Assembly (NCBI GenBank): GCA_021324015.1
Contig: JAJPJX010000151.1
Coordinates: forward strand, 1 to 64,000
Length of the DNA stretch: 64,000 nucleotides
Source: Solibacteraceae bacterium
Lineage (GTDB): Bacteria > Acidobacteriota > Terriglobia > Bryobacterales > Bryobacteraceae
Direction of reading: 5' to 3'
Position 1 is the stretch's first letter; each line of letters begins with the position of its first letter. Below the pieces are notes generated by a model. That model was given only the letters and a program-made list of their open reading frames with translations. It made no database searches and was not told the DNA's origin. Shown one piece after another: positions 9,158 to 18,325 of this stretch. The position numbers were made by a program, and so were the translations under genes.

Positions 9158-9267
9158 GACCCTCCTCTCCGGTCAGGAATAGACCCGCTCGGCCCCCAAA
9201 ATCGGCCGGACAGGCTGGAAAACCATCTATTCAGGCCTGAAACAATGATATCAGAGCCGATTCCGTT

Positions 9268-9273
9268 TATCAT
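9268..9273 (+). promoter_or_regulatory. -10-like TATCAT box before the activase GTG start
   Basis: TATCAT ends ten bases before the GTG at 9284. An AGGA lies between them, so the leader would be very short. It lies inside the longer frame from 9245, which is one reason for preferring 9284 as the start. Confidence 0.3.
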
Positions 9274-9283
9274 AGGAACTGCT

Positions 9284-12200
9284 GTGGGCATCAACATCGG
9301 ACTGGACATCGGGGCCATCAGCCTGAAGTTGGCCGCCTTAGGCCGGACCGAAGACCGGCCGATCCTTGCTGAGCTTTGCCGCCAGCGCCAGGCGTTTCGC
9401 CTGGTGGACTGGCAGGAGCGCCCGCTGGTGCTTTCCGAATACCGGCGCATCACGGGCAGCCCCATCCAATCCACCTACGATTTGCTGCAGGAGCTTTCCG
9501 ATGCCGTCCCGGAACGGCACATCGAAGGCATTCGCGTCACGGGGTCCGGCAGCCGCACCATCGCCCGGATCCTGGGCCTGTACTTCGAAAACGAGTTCAA
9601 GGCCATCGCCCGCACCATGGCCGAGTTCTACCCGCAGGTGCGGACGGTCTTCGAACTGGGCGGGGAAAGTTCCAAATACATTCGCCTGGAGGGCCGGAAC
9701 ATTCTGGACTACGACCGCAGCGGGGAGTGCGCCGCGGGCACCGGATCCTTCCTGGACCAGCAGGCTTTGCGTATGCAGTACTCGGTCGAAGAGGTGGGCG
9801 AAATTGTGCGCACCGCGGGTTGCGCCGCGCGGATCGCGGGACGCTGTTCGGTCTTCGCCAAAAGCGACATGATTCACGCCCAGCAGAAAGGCTACTCGCC
9901 GGCGGAGATCCTGCGCGGGCTGTGCGACGCCGTGGCGCGGAACTTTAAGGCCAGTGTGGTGAGGGGCCGGAAGGTAGACCACCCGGTGGCGCTCATCGGC
10001 GCCGTGTCGCAAAATGCCGGCGTCACCGGCGCCCTAAGGGAGAGCTTCGGGCTTTCCGAGAAGGAACTCCTGGTCCCTGAGTTGTACGCCTGGTGCGGTG
10101 CGGTCGGCACGGCGATCCTGGAGGCGGAGGAACCCCACAAACGGTCCCTGCGCGACATTCATCGCCTGAGCCAGCACGAGGCCGAGGCCCGCGTGCAAGA
10201 CACCCAGCCGCTTTCCATGGACCAGGTCGTGCTGCTGCGCGATCGCGTGGGCCGGTATGTGCCGCCTCCCGGCGACGAGCCTATCCCGGCGTTTCTGGGC
10301 ATCGACGTGGGCTCCGTCTCGACCAACGTGGTCGTGACCGACGAGTTCGGCGCGGTGATCCACGATATCTATCTGCGCACCGCCGGCCGGCCTATCGAAG
10401 CCGTCGAGCAGGGCCTGGAGGAGGTGGACCGGCTGTGGGGCAAGCGCCTGGCGATCCGCGGCGTGGGCACCACCGGGTCGGGCCGTGAACTGATTGCCGA
10501 ATTGGTCGGCGCCGACGTGGTCAACGACGAAATTACCGCGCACAAGACCGGGGCCTGGCACGTCAGCCACCGCCTGGGCGGTGAACCGGTGGACACGATT
10601 TTTGAGATCGGCGGCCAGGACTCGAAGTTCATCGCCATCGAAAACGGGGTGGTGGTGGACTTCGCGATGAACGAGGCCTGCGCGGCGGGTACCGGATCCT
10701 TCCTGGAGGAGCAGGCGGAGAAACTGGGCATCAGCATCAAGGGGGAGTTCGCGCGCCTGGCCCTGGCGGCGCCTGCGCCCACGCGCCTGGGCGAGCGCTG
10801 CACGGTGTTCATGGAGCGCGACGTCACCGGCTGGCTGCACAAGGGCGAAACGGTGCCTAACGTGGTGGCCGGCCTGGCCTACTCCATCGCTCTGAATTAT
10901 CTGAACCGCGTGGTGCGCGGGCGCCGCATCGGCAACGTGATTTATTTTCAGGGCGGCACGGCCTACAACGACGCGGTGGCGGCTGCCTTCGCGGGCCTGC
11001 TGGGCAAGAAAATCACGGTTCCCCCTTACAACGGGGTGATCGGCGCCATCGGCATGGCGCTGATCGCGCGCCAGTGGTACGCCGCGACGGGAGGGCAGAG
11101 CCGCTTCCGCGGACACCACCTGGAGCAGCTCCAGTTGACCTCCCGCGACTTCGTCTGCAAGGCCTGCTCGAACCTGTGCGACATGAAGGAATTCACCATC
11201 GAGGGCCAGAAGAGTTACTGGGGAGACAAGTGCTCGGACAAGTTTCGCAAGCCCTCGACCACCGGGCGCAAACCGGTGATCGAAGACCTGTTCGCCTACC
11301 GTGAGAAGCTGCTGCAGGAACTGCCGCCGCCTCCTAGGAATCCGCGGTTCCGCGTGGGCGTGCCGCGGACCATGTCCATGTTTGAGCGCTACCCTTTCTG
11401 GCACCGCTACCTGGTGGAACTGGGCATCGAGCCCGTGCTTTCGCCGCCCACGGATCCGCATATCGCCGCGCTGGGCGTGGAGATGGCGGTGGCGCAGCCG
11501 TGTTATCCCATCCAGGTGGCCCACGGGCACGTGCAGGCGCTGGTGGAAGCCGGCCTGGAGTACATCCTGCTTCCCAACCTGGCGGACGCAGAGGCCCACG
11601 GCGCGAGTTCGTGCGTGGCGCACTACTGCCCCTGGAACCAGACGTTGCCCTACGTGCTGCGGCTGGCGCCCGGCCTCGAGGAGCACCAGGAAAAGTTCCT
11701 GATCCCGACGCTGCACTTCCAGCTCGGCCCGGCGCAGGTGAAAACCGCCCTGGCGGAGACGATGCGGCGCCTTGGGGTGAGCCGCCGGGCGAACGACCGC
11801 GCGGTCGAGGCGGCCTACGCGGCGCAACACACCTTCCAGGAGCGCTTGCTGGAGGCCGGGCGGCGTGCCCTGGCCACGCTGGAGTCCCGGGGAGAGCCGG
11901 GCCTGCTTCTGGTGGGCCGCGGCTACAACATTTACGACCGCGGCATCAACTGCGACATCCCGCGAAAGCTGCGCCACCGCTACGGCGCCAACGTCATTCC
12001 CCTGGATTTCCTGGTGACCGGTCGCGAGCTGATGGAGGACCTGCATCCCAACATGTACTGGGCCTCCGGACGCAAGATCCTGGAAGCCGCCCGCCTGGCC
12101 GCGCGGCACAACCTGCACCTGGTCTACATATCGAACTTCAAGTGCGGGCCGGACTCCTACATCAAGCACTTTGCCCGCGACGCCGCCGGAGCGCCGCTGC

Positions 12201-12352
12201 TGGTGCTGCAATTCGACGGGCACGGCAATGATGCCGGATATATGACCCGTTGTGAGGCCTACCTCGACAGCAAAGGAATCCTGCGATGCTACCAGTCGTC
12301 ACTGGAAGTGCACCCTGCGAACCTCGACTCTCAGGGGACGGCCGTCCACTGA
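9284..12352 (+). CDS. 2-hydroxyacyl-CoA dehydratase activase, tandem BcrA/BadF ATPase domains
   Basis: About 1022 residues with two consecutive BadF/BadG/BcrA/BcrD ATPase domains. The first begins at the N terminus (INIGLDIGAISLKLAAL); the second begins near residue 345 (FLGIDVGSVSTNVVVTD). Both carry the GGESSK/GGQDSK phosphate loop and the CAAGTGSFL motif whose cysteine bridges the 4Fe-4S cluster in hydroxyglutaryl-CoA dehydratase activators. The C-terminal third (CKACSNLCDMKEF, then MSMFERYPFWHRY) belongs to the associated DUF2229-type dehydratase-like region. GTG at 9284 was chosen over ATG 9245 because activases start directly with this strand and AGGA precedes it. The 3' end overlaps the next gene by 67 bases. 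The physiological substrate is unknown. Confidence 0.93.
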   Translation: MGINIGLDIGAISLKLAALGRTEDRPILAELCRQRQAFRLVDWQERPLVLSEYRRITGSPIQSTYDLLQELSDAVPERHIEGIRVTGSGSRTIARILGLYFENEFKAIARTMAEFYPQVRTVFELGGESSKYIRLEGRNILDYDRSGECAAGTGSFLDQQALRMQYSVEEVGEIVRTAGCAARIAGRCSVFAKSDMIHAQQKGYSPAEILRGLCDAVARNFKASVVRGRKVDHPVALIGAVSQNAGVTGALRESFGLSEKELLVPELYAWCGAVGTAILEAEEPHKRSLRDIHRLSQHEAEARVQDTQPLSMDQVVLLRDRVGRYVPPPGDEPIPAFLGIDVGSVSTNVVVTDEFGAVIHDIYLRTAGRPIEAVEQGLEEVDRLWGKRLAIRGVGTTGSGRELIAELVGADVVNDEITAHKTGAWHVSHRLGGEPVDTIFEIGGQDSKFIAIENGVVVDFAMNEACAAGTGSFLEEQAEKLGISIKGEFARLALAAPAPTRLGERCTVFMERDVTGWLHKGETVPNVVAGLAYSIALNYLNRVVRGRRIGNVIYFQGGTAYNDAVAAAFAGLLGKKITVPPYNGVIGAIGMALIARQWYAATGGQSRFRGHHLEQLQLTSRDFVCKACSNLCDMKEFTIEGQKSYWGDKCSDKFRKPSTTGRKPVIEDLFAYREKLLQELPPPPRNPRFRVGVPRTMSMFERYPFWHRYLVELGIEPVLSPPTDPHIAALGVEMAVAQPCYPIQVAHGHVQALVEAGLEYILLPNLADAEAHGASSCVAHYCPWNQTLPYVLRLAPGLEEHQEKFLIPTLHFQLGPAQVKTALAETMRRLGVSRRANDRAVEAAYAAQHTFQERLLEAGRRALATLESRGEPGLLLVGRGYNIYDRGINCDIPRKLRHRYGANVIPLDFLVTGRELMEDLHPNMYWASGRKILEAARLAARHNLHLVYISNFKCGPDSYIKHFARDAAGAPLLVLQFDGHGNDAGYMTRCEAYLDSKGILRCYQSSLEVHPANLDSQGTAVH

Positions 12353-13581
12353 AGGGGAAGAAGGTTTTCATCCCGCCCATGGCCTATGGCAGCGCACGGG
12401 CCTTCGCAGCGGGATTTCGCGCCATCGGAATCGACGCGGAAACGACGCCGCCATCGGACCACCGTACGCAAGAACTCGGCTCCCGCTACACTTCGGGCGA
12501 CGAGTGCTATCCGGCCAAAGTGACGGTCGGCGATTTCATGAAGCTACTGGAACGTCCGGGCACGGATCCCTCCCGGGTGGCATTCTTCATGCCCACCGCA
12601 GACGGTCCCTGCCGGTTCGGCCAGTATTCTTCTTACTTGCGGCGGATTCTGGACGTTAACGGCTACGCACAAGTCGAAGTGCTTTCCCCCTCGAGCGACA
12701 ACGCTTACGAGAGCCTGGGAGAACTGGCGAAGCCATTCGTTCGCACCGGATGGCGCGCCCTGATCTGCGGCGACATTCTGCAAAAGCTGCTGCTCCTGCA
12801 CCGCCCGCACGAACTGCGCAAAGGCGTCACCGAAGCCGTTTACGAAGAGTGCCTGGAGGACCTGTGCCGCACCATCGAGCAGACGCCCACGCGGCCGGCG
12901 CCGCAACTCCGCGCCCTGCGGGAGTGCCTGGTGCGTTGTCGCGACCGCTTCCGGCTGATCGCCAAACACCACGACCCCGCCAAACCCCGCATCGGCATCG
13001 TCGGCGAGATCTTTTGCCGCTTGAACACATTCTCGAATGACGATCTGGTGCGGCGGCTGGAAGAGTATGGCGCGGAAGCCTGGCTCTCCGATATCGGAGA
13101 GTGGATCTGGTACACCGACGCGGAGCGCTTTCGCAAACTGAAGCTCACCGGGCGGCGGCTGAGCGCCGAAGCGCTGGGCGCGTGGGTCCGCCACCGCGTG
13201 CAGAAGCACGACGAGCACGTTCTGTTCGAGCCGTTCCGGCGGGACTTTGCCGGCTGCGAGGAACCCGATATCCACGAGATCCTGGAGTGCGCGCGGCCAT
13301 ACCTGCCATGCGAGGGCGCCTACGGCGAGATGGTGCTGAATGTCGGAAAGGCGGTCTACCTGGCGCACAAGGGAGTCGATGGCATTATCGACATCAGCCC
13401 CTTCACATGCATGAACGGTATCGTCTGCGAGGCGGTTTACCCGCGGGTGAGCCGCGATCTGGGCGGCATCCCCATCCGCAATTTTTATTTCGACGGCACC
13501 CAGTCCGATCTGGATCGGGACTTGGGTGTATACCTGGAACTCGCCCGCAGCTACCGGCGCAAACGCTGCTCGCCACAGTAA
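12286..13581 (+). CDS. 2-hydroxyacyl-CoA dehydratase-like subunit, C-terminal partner of the activase
   Basis: A 431-residue protein of the HgdB/dehydratase-associated type: KKVFIPPMAYGSARAFAAGF, TSGDECYPAKVTVGDF, TADGPCRFGQYSSYLRR, IGIVGEIFCRLNTFSNDD, and the C-terminal FTCMNGIVCEAVYPRVSR. The conserved cysteines in CYP, PCRFGQ and FTCM are candidate iron-sulfur ligands. In many bacteria this segment is fused to the preceding activase in one chain of roughly 1400 residues. Here it sits in a different frame and overlaps the activase by 67 bases, so the two are probably translationally coupled, or a frameshift has split a fused gene. A start further downstream inside the overlap is possible. 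Confidence 0.9.
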   Translation: MLPVVTGSAPCEPRLSGDGRPLKGKKVFIPPMAYGSARAFAAGFRAIGIDAETTPPSDHRTQELGSRYTSGDECYPAKVTVGDFMKLLERPGTDPSRVAFFMPTADGPCRFGQYSSYLRRILDVNGYAQVEVLSPSSDNAYESLGELAKPFVRTGWRALICGDILQKLLLLHRPHELRKGVTEAVYEECLEDLCRTIEQTPTRPAPQLRALRECLVRCRDRFRLIAKHHDPAKPRIGIVGEIFCRLNTFSNDDLVRRLEEYGAEAWLSDIGEWIWYTDAERFRKLKLTGRRLSAEALGAWVRHRVQKHDEHVLFEPFRRDFAGCEEPDIHEILECARPYLPCEGAYGEMVLNVGKAVYLAHKGVDGIIDISPFTCMNGIVCEAVYPRVSRDLGGIPIRNFYFDGTQSDLDRDLGVYLELARSYRRKRCSPQ

Positions 13582-13627
13582 GACCGTCCAGCCGCCGGCG
13601 GCGCGCCGTATTGTATCGTGGGGGGAT

Positions 13628-15808
13628 ATGCAACTCCCCTCCGCCGTGTTGCTGGCCGCGTCGGCGTTGCCGCTCGTGGCGCAGGTGCGCTACCTGCCCG
13701 AACGCAAACTGTGGGTGCTTCAGACTCCGCACACCTCCTACATTCTCGGCGTCAACGAACAGAACGAAATTCAAAATCTCTACTGGGGAAAGAAACTGCC
13801 GCGGGATGCCGATCTGGCGCCAGCGCACACGGCCCGCGACTACGCGTTCGAGTCCCCCGAGGGTATGACCAACGAAGAGTACCCGGGCTGGGGCGGAATG
13901 CGCTACACCGAGCCCTGCCTGAAGGTCACTCTGTCCGATGGCGTGCGCGACCTGGTGCTGAAATACGCCAGCCACCGCACGGCCGGCGACATGCTGGAGA
14001 TCCGCCTGAAAGATATCCGTTACGAACTGTACGTGACACTGCGGTATGAGTTGTACCCCGGCTCGGACGTGCTCCGGAAGCAGACGGTGATCGAGAACCG
14101 CACAGGCGCATCGCTGGTGGTGGAAAGTGCGCAGTCCGGCGTCTGGTACGTACCTTCGGGTGGCGGCTATCGCTTGAGTTACCTCACCGGACGCTGGGGC
14201 GGCGAAACCCAGCTCACCCGCGAGCCCGTTCAACCGGGCAGGAAGGTGCTGGAGAGCCGGCGCGGCAACACCAGCCACCAGGCCAACCCATGGTTCGCCC
14301 TCGACTACCAGGGGGCCGCATCCGAGGAGCACGGCAAGGTGTGGTGCGGAGCGCTGGGCTGGAGCGGCAACTGGAAACTGACAGTGGAACAGACGCCCAA
14401 CCAGCAGGTTCGTGTCACCGGCGGCTATAACGATTTTGATTTCGGCTATCTGCTCAAACCTGGTGAGATGCTGGAGACGCCCTCGTTCTACGGCAGCTTT
14501 ACGGATCAGGGCTTCGGTGAGGCCTCGCGGATTCTGCATGCCTTCGAGCGCGAACACCTGCTTCCCGATCGCCGCCAGCCGCATCCCCGCCCGGTGCTCT
14601 ACAACTCGTGGGAAGCCACCACCTTCCATGTCAACGAGGCGGGTCAAAAGGAACTCGCGGCGAAGGCTGCCCGGATCGGGGTGGAGCTGTTCGTGATGGA
14701 TGATGGCTGGTTCGGCAAGCGCAATGACGACCACGCCGGCCTCGGCGACTGGTATGTCAACCCCCAGAAGTTTCCCAACGGCCTCGGGGACCTCATCCGC
14801 TATGTCAACGGCCTGGGCATGAAATTCGGCTTGTGGGTCGAACCCGAAATGGTCAATCCCGACAGCGACCTCTATCGCCAGCATCCCGATTGGGCCATCC
14901 ATTTCCCCGGGCGGCCGCGCACCGAAGGCCGCCACCAGTTGATCCTCAACCTGGCGCGCAACGATGTGAAGGAGCACATTTTCTCCGTGGTCGACAAACT
15001 CCTCACCGAGAACCACATCGAGTTCCTGAAGTGGGACATGAACCGGCACTTCACCGAGCCGGGATGGCCGGAGGTCCCCGCCGCAGAGCAAAAGCGCATC
15101 TGGGTCAAGTACGTCACCAATGTGTACGAGATCATCGACCGCCTGCGCGCCGGCCACCCCGGGCTGGAAATCGAATCCTGCTCCGGCGGCGGGGGACGGG
15201 TAGACCCGGAGATCCTCCGCCGCGTCGACCAGGTCTGGACCTCCGACAATACCGAGGCTTTCGACCGTCTGCGGATCCAGGAGGGCTTCGGTTTCGCCTA
15301 CACACCCAAGGTCATGATGGACTGGGTCACCGACGTGCCCAACATGAACGGGCGCAGCACCACGCTGAAGTACCGCTTCCTGGTGGCCATGATGGGATCG
15401 CTGGGCATTGGGGCCAATCTGAACCACTGGAGCTCCGAGGACTTCGCGCTGGCCGCGAAAATGGTTGCATACTACAAGGAGATCCGCCACAGCGTGCAGG
15501 AAGGACGGCTGTACCGGCTGTTTTCGCCGCGTGAGGGCGAGCTGACGGCGAACGAATACGTTTCCACCGACGGCAAGCAGGCTGTCCTGTTTGCCTTTCT
15601 GCACTCGCAGCAGTTCCTGCGGCCGGCGCCAACCATCTACTTGCGCGGTCTGGAGGAGAGCGGTGTATACCGGCTCAAAGCGCTGGACGACAAGCTGGTG
15701 GACCGGGTCGAGACCGTGAGCGGCGCGTACCTGATGAATCACGGTCTGAATCTTCGGCTGGGTGGAGACTACGACAGCACCTCCGTGCTGATGGAACGGG
15801 CAGAGTGA
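13628..15808 (+). CDS. Secreted GH36 alpha-galactosidase
   Basis: A 726-residue family GH36 enzyme that removes terminal alpha-galactose from oligosaccharides such as raffinose or galactomannan fragments. It has a cleavable signal (MQLPSAVLLAASALPLVAQ), so it acts in the periplasm or outside. The nucleophile is Asp470 in FLKWDMNR and the acid/base is Asp540 in TSDNTEA; their 70-residue spacing matches characterised GH36 enzymes. The sequence FVMDDGWFGKRNDDHAGLGDW upstream is also typical. The ATG at 13628 was chosen because the signal peptide starts there and a G-rich ribosome-binding site precedes it. The sugar-binding lipoprotein gene starts three bases after its stop. Confidence 0.95.
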   Translation: MQLPSAVLLAASALPLVAQVRYLPERKLWVLQTPHTSYILGVNEQNEIQNLYWGKKLPRDADLAPAHTARDYAFESPEGMTNEEYPGWGGMRYTEPCLKVTLSDGVRDLVLKYASHRTAGDMLEIRLKDIRYELYVTLRYELYPGSDVLRKQTVIENRTGASLVVESAQSGVWYVPSGGGYRLSYLTGRWGGETQLTREPVQPGRKVLESRRGNTSHQANPWFALDYQGAASEEHGKVWCGALGWSGNWKLTVEQTPNQQVRVTGGYNDFDFGYLLKPGEMLETPSFYGSFTDQGFGEASRILHAFEREHLLPDRRQPHPRPVLYNSWEATTFHVNEAGQKELAAKAARIGVELFVMDDGWFGKRNDDHAGLGDWYVNPQKFPNGLGDLIRYVNGLGMKFGLWVEPEMVNPDSDLYRQHPDWAIHFPGRPRTEGRHQLILNLARNDVKEHIFSVVDKLLTENHIEFLKWDMNRHFTEPGWPEVPAAEQKRIWVKYVTNVYEIIDRLRAGHPGLEIESCSGGGGRVDPEILRRVDQVWTSDNTEAFDRLRIQEGFGFAYTPKVMMDWVTDVPNMNGRSTTLKYRFLVAMMGSLGIGANLNHWSSEDFALAAKMVAYYKEIRHSVQEGRLYRLFSPREGELTANEYVSTDGKQAVLFAFLHSQQFLRPAPTIYLRGLEESGVYRLKALDDKLVDRVETVSGAYLMNHGLNLRLGGDYDSTSVLMERAE

Positions 15809-15811
15809 CTT

Positions 15812-16828
15812 ATGAAGAGAAAAACGCTGATCTTCAAGAAATCCCTGTTGGGACTGTCTCTGGGGGCCATCCTGCTTCCGGTTCTGGGCTGCGGCGGCTC
15901 GCCGCACAGTCCCGAGGAAAAATACTATCTCATCGCGACGAACATCAAGTTGCCTTACTGGCAGGCCGCCGGCGCGGGCCTGCTCAAAGCCGCAGGCCAA
16001 CTCCAGGTGAAAGCCGAGATGGTGGGGCCGGACACTTATGACGCCAAGGCCGAGCACGAGGAATTTCAGAGCGTTTTGAGCAAAAAGCCCACCGGCATCC
16101 TGATCTCCGCGGCGGATTCCACCTCCCTGAAACCGGATATCGACGGGGCCATCGCGCGCGGCATTCCGGTGATCACCATGGACTCCGACTCCCCGGACAG
16201 CAAGCGCCTCTTCTTTATCGGCACGGATAACTACAAAGCCGGCACCATGGGCGGGAAGCTCGCGGCGAAGCTCCTGGACGGCAAAGGCAACGTGGCGGTC
16301 TACACCATGCCGGAGCAGGCCAACCTCAAGGACCGGCTGCGCGGCTATAAAGACGTGTTCGCCGAGCACCCCGGCATCAAAATCACGGACACCGTGGACA
16401 TCAAAGGCGACCCTCGCATCGCGTTCGATTCGACCATGGCCATGATCGAAAAGGGAGCCAAGGTGGATGCCTTCGTCTGTCTGGAAGCCATTGCCTGCCC
16501 GGAGATCGCCGACGTGCTGGACCGCAAGAACGTGCACGGGAAGGTAGTCGTGGCCATGGATACGGACCAGCGCACGCTGGACTGGATTCAGAAAGGTATG
16601 ATTGCGGCCACCATCGCACAGAAGCCCTACGCCATGGCGGCTGTGGGGCTAAAGCAGTTGGACGATCTATACCACCATCCGCTGGCGCCGCTCGATTCCA
16701 ACTGGTCCGAGAATCCTTTTTCGCCCATCCCTTCGTTCGTAGACACCGGCGCAACGCTAGTGGACAAAAGCAACGCCGCCGCGTTCATTGCGGCGCGCGA
16801 TTCCAACACCGGGAAAAAGGGCCAGTAA
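15812..16828 (+). CDS. Sugar-binding lipoprotein (periplasmic binding protein type 1, ABC solute-binding)
   Basis: A 338-residue binding protein with a lipoprotein signal; the lipobox ends LPVLGC with Cys27 as the lipidation site. The fold follows ribose/galactose-binding proteins (Peripla_BP_4): KYYLIATNIKLPYWQAAGAG at the N terminus, PTGILISAADSTSL, GIPVITMDSD and FIGTDNYKAGTMGGKLAA. It begins three bases after the GH36 gene and is surely cotranscribed with it, so its ligand is probably galactose or a galactoside. No ABC permease or ATPase gene lies nearby. It therefore either works with a transporter encoded elsewhere or acts as a sensor input. Confidence 0.93.
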   Translation: MKRKTLIFKKSLLGLSLGAILLPVLGCGGSPHSPEEKYYLIATNIKLPYWQAAGAGLLKAAGQLQVKAEMVGPDTYDAKAEHEEFQSVLSKKPTGILISAADSTSLKPDIDGAIARGIPVITMDSDSPDSKRLFFIGTDNYKAGTMGGKLAAKLLDGKGNVAVYTMPEQANLKDRLRGYKDVFAEHPGIKITDTVDIKGDPRIAFDSTMAMIEKGAKVDAFVCLEAIACPEIADVLDRKNVHGKVVVAMDTDQRTLDWIQKGMIAATIAQKPYAMAAVGLKQLDDLYHHPLAPLDSNWSENPFSPIPSFVDTGATLVDKSNAAAFIAARDSNTGKKGQ

Positions 16829-16829
16829 C

Positions 16830-17678
16830 TCAGGCGAGGAGCGCCGGCAGGTCCGCCGCCGGCCGGCGCAATCCCACATAGAAGGCGCCGAACAGGGCGT
16901 AAACGGCACTCACCTCATCGAAGCGCATTTCGTAGATCAGTTTCTTGAACACCAGGGGATCGTCGGCAAACAGGTCCACACCCCATTCCCAATCGTCGAA
17001 CCCGATGGAGCCGGTGATGATCTGCCGCACTTCTCCCGCATAGCGCCGGCCCACCAACCCGTGCTCTTCCATCATGCGCTTGCGGTCCGCCATGGGGACC
17101 GTGTACCAGTTGACGGCTTCGCCCCGCCGACGGTCCATGGGATAGAAGCAGATGTACGGGTTCTTGGGGATCTCGGGCCAGAGCCGCGGCGCCATGGCCT
17201 GCCGCTGGCGCTCGAGTGTGGCTTCGATTTCGCGGTTCCAATCCGGAGAATGCGGCGCGATACCTCGTTCGGCCAGGCTGGCGTACACTTTCGAGGTGGA
17301 TTCGTACAGTCCCAGCTCGATCATTGAAAGATACGAAGTGGTGGGCTCCAGGTAATCAAAAAGGCGCAGGCGCGCCAGCCGCCATTCCACGTCGTTGAGC
17401 TGCTCGAAGCTCTTCCGGAAATGCAGAAACAGCAGGTCGCCTTTGTGCCCCAGGAGGGAGTAAACAGCACTCTGCCCCTCCGGACCCTGCTCCAGCTCCG
17501 CCAGAACCTGCGCCGCCTCCTGGAGCGCCGCCTGCCGCTCGCCGGACGGCAGGGCTCTCCAGGCGGACCACCGTACTCGCATCATCTGGTGCAGCACGCT
17601 TGCGCCTTCCACGGTCAGCGGCACGGCCGGCATGGCAGCCTGGACCTCGGGGGCGACGTCCGTTCTCTGAGCACTCAT
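16830..17678 (-). CDS. hemQ: Coproheme decarboxylase HemQ (ChdC)
   Basis: A 282-residue member of the chlorite dismutase-like superfamily that converts coproheme to haem b in the coproporphyrin-dependent pathway. The diagnostic block is NPYICFYPMDRRR then NWYTVP with the catalytic tyrosine at Tyr192, EEHGLVGRRYAG with the probable proximal histidine at His206, and SIGFDDWEWGVDLF, all matching HemQ rather than true chlorite dismutase. ATG 17678 is preferred over an in-frame ATG at 17747 because the extra leader is not conserved and contains a perfect TATAAT. Its stop abuts the lipoprotein gene (convergent). No other haem-synthesis gene is in the window. Confidence 0.95.
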   Translation of the reverse strand: MSAQRTDVAPEVQAAMPAVPLTVEGASVLHQMMRVRWSAWRALPSGERQAALQEAAQVLAELEQGPEGQSAVYSLLGHKGDLLFLHFRKSFEQLNDVEWRLARLRLFDYLEPTTSYLSMIELGLYESTSKVYASLAERGIAPHSPDWNREIEATLERQRQAMAPRLWPEIPKNPYICFYPMDRRRGEAVNWYTVPMADRKRMMEEHGLVGRRYAGEVRQIITGSIGFDDWEWGVDLFADDPLVFKKLIYEMRFDEVSAVYALFGAFYVGLRRPAADLPALLA

Positions 17679-17685
17679 GCCTTTA

Positions 17686-17691
17686 ATTATA
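17686..17691 (-). promoter_or_regulatory. -10 box TATAAT with leaderless spacing to hemQ
   Basis: A perfect TATAAT on the minus strand ends seven bases before the hemQ ATG at 17678, so the predicted transcript begins at the start codon itself. No -35 hexamer is evident at 16-18 bases. Confidence 0.5.
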
Positions 17692-17761
17692 CGGTCCGCG
17701 AAAGAGGCGATCCTATTTGCCCGAAGATTCGGGAAACGAGATACCATGGTGTTAAATCTGC

Positions 17762-18322
17762 ATGCGGTCCCGGAACCTGCGCCGGCGAAAGTTTCTTACG
17801 CTGGGCGCCACGGCGGCGGTAGCCGGTCACACCATTTCCTGCTCCGGTTCAAAGAGCCGGTGGCGATTCCTGACCCTCGACGAAGCAGCCACCCTGGACG
17901 CCATGTGCGAACAGATCATCCCGGGCGACCAGGATCCCGGCGCGCACCGGGCCGGGGTAGTCAACTTCATCGACCTGCAACTCACCGGTTTCTGCAAGGC
18001 TCTGCGCCCCTCCTACCGCCGTGGCCTGGCCGGCGTGGATCAGGCCAGCCGCGGCATGTTCGGTTCGCGGTTCGTCGAACTCGCCGGGGCCAAACAGGCG
18101 GCAGTACTCGAAGCCATGGAAACCGGCCAGGCCCCGGGAGAGGCCTGGAAGGATCTTCCCTCCAAAGTGTTCTTCAGCCTTGTCGTCAGCCAAACCATGC
18201 AGGGCTTTTACGGCGACCCGCGCCATGGCGGCAATCGCGAGGCCGTCAGTTGGCGCATGCTGAGAATTCCCAACCCGCCCGTGCGCGGGCGCCTGCATTA
18301 TGACCTCACGCAAAAAGGCTGA
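17762..18322 (+). CDS. Gluconate 2-dehydrogenase subunit 3-like protein (Tat-exported)
   Basis: A 186-residue small subunit of a membrane-bound flavin dehydrogenase. It starts with a twin-arginine signal (LRRRKFLTLGATAAVAG), and a cysteine follows shortly after (TISCSGS). The body has family features: FLTLDEAATLDAMCEQIIPG, then a helical region and a C-terminal QGFYGDPRHGGNREAVSW. In known complexes this subunit exports the flavoprotein by piggy-back Tat transport and helps mature it. The GMC flavoprotein gene begins three bases after its stop and the multihaem cytochrome follows, forming one module. Confidence 0.88.
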   Translation: MRSRNLRRRKFLTLGATAAVAGHTISCSGSKSRWRFLTLDEAATLDAMCEQIIPGDQDPGAHRAGVVNFIDLQLTGFCKALRPSYRRGLAGVDQASRGMFGSRFVELAGAKQAAVLEAMETGQAPGEAWKDLPSKVFFSLVVSQTMQGFYGDPRHGGNREAVSWRMLRIPNPPVRGRLHYDLTQKG

Positions 18323-18325
18323 GCC

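Noticed and set aside
10034-12223. Long minus-strand open frame opposite the activase
   Set aside because: Antisense to conserved domains with no recognisable protein features.
13403-16537. A very long open frame on the minus strand across the dehydratase, GH36 and lipoprotein genes
   Set aside because: It lies antisense to three well-supported genes and its translation is low-complexity; a GC-rich artefact.
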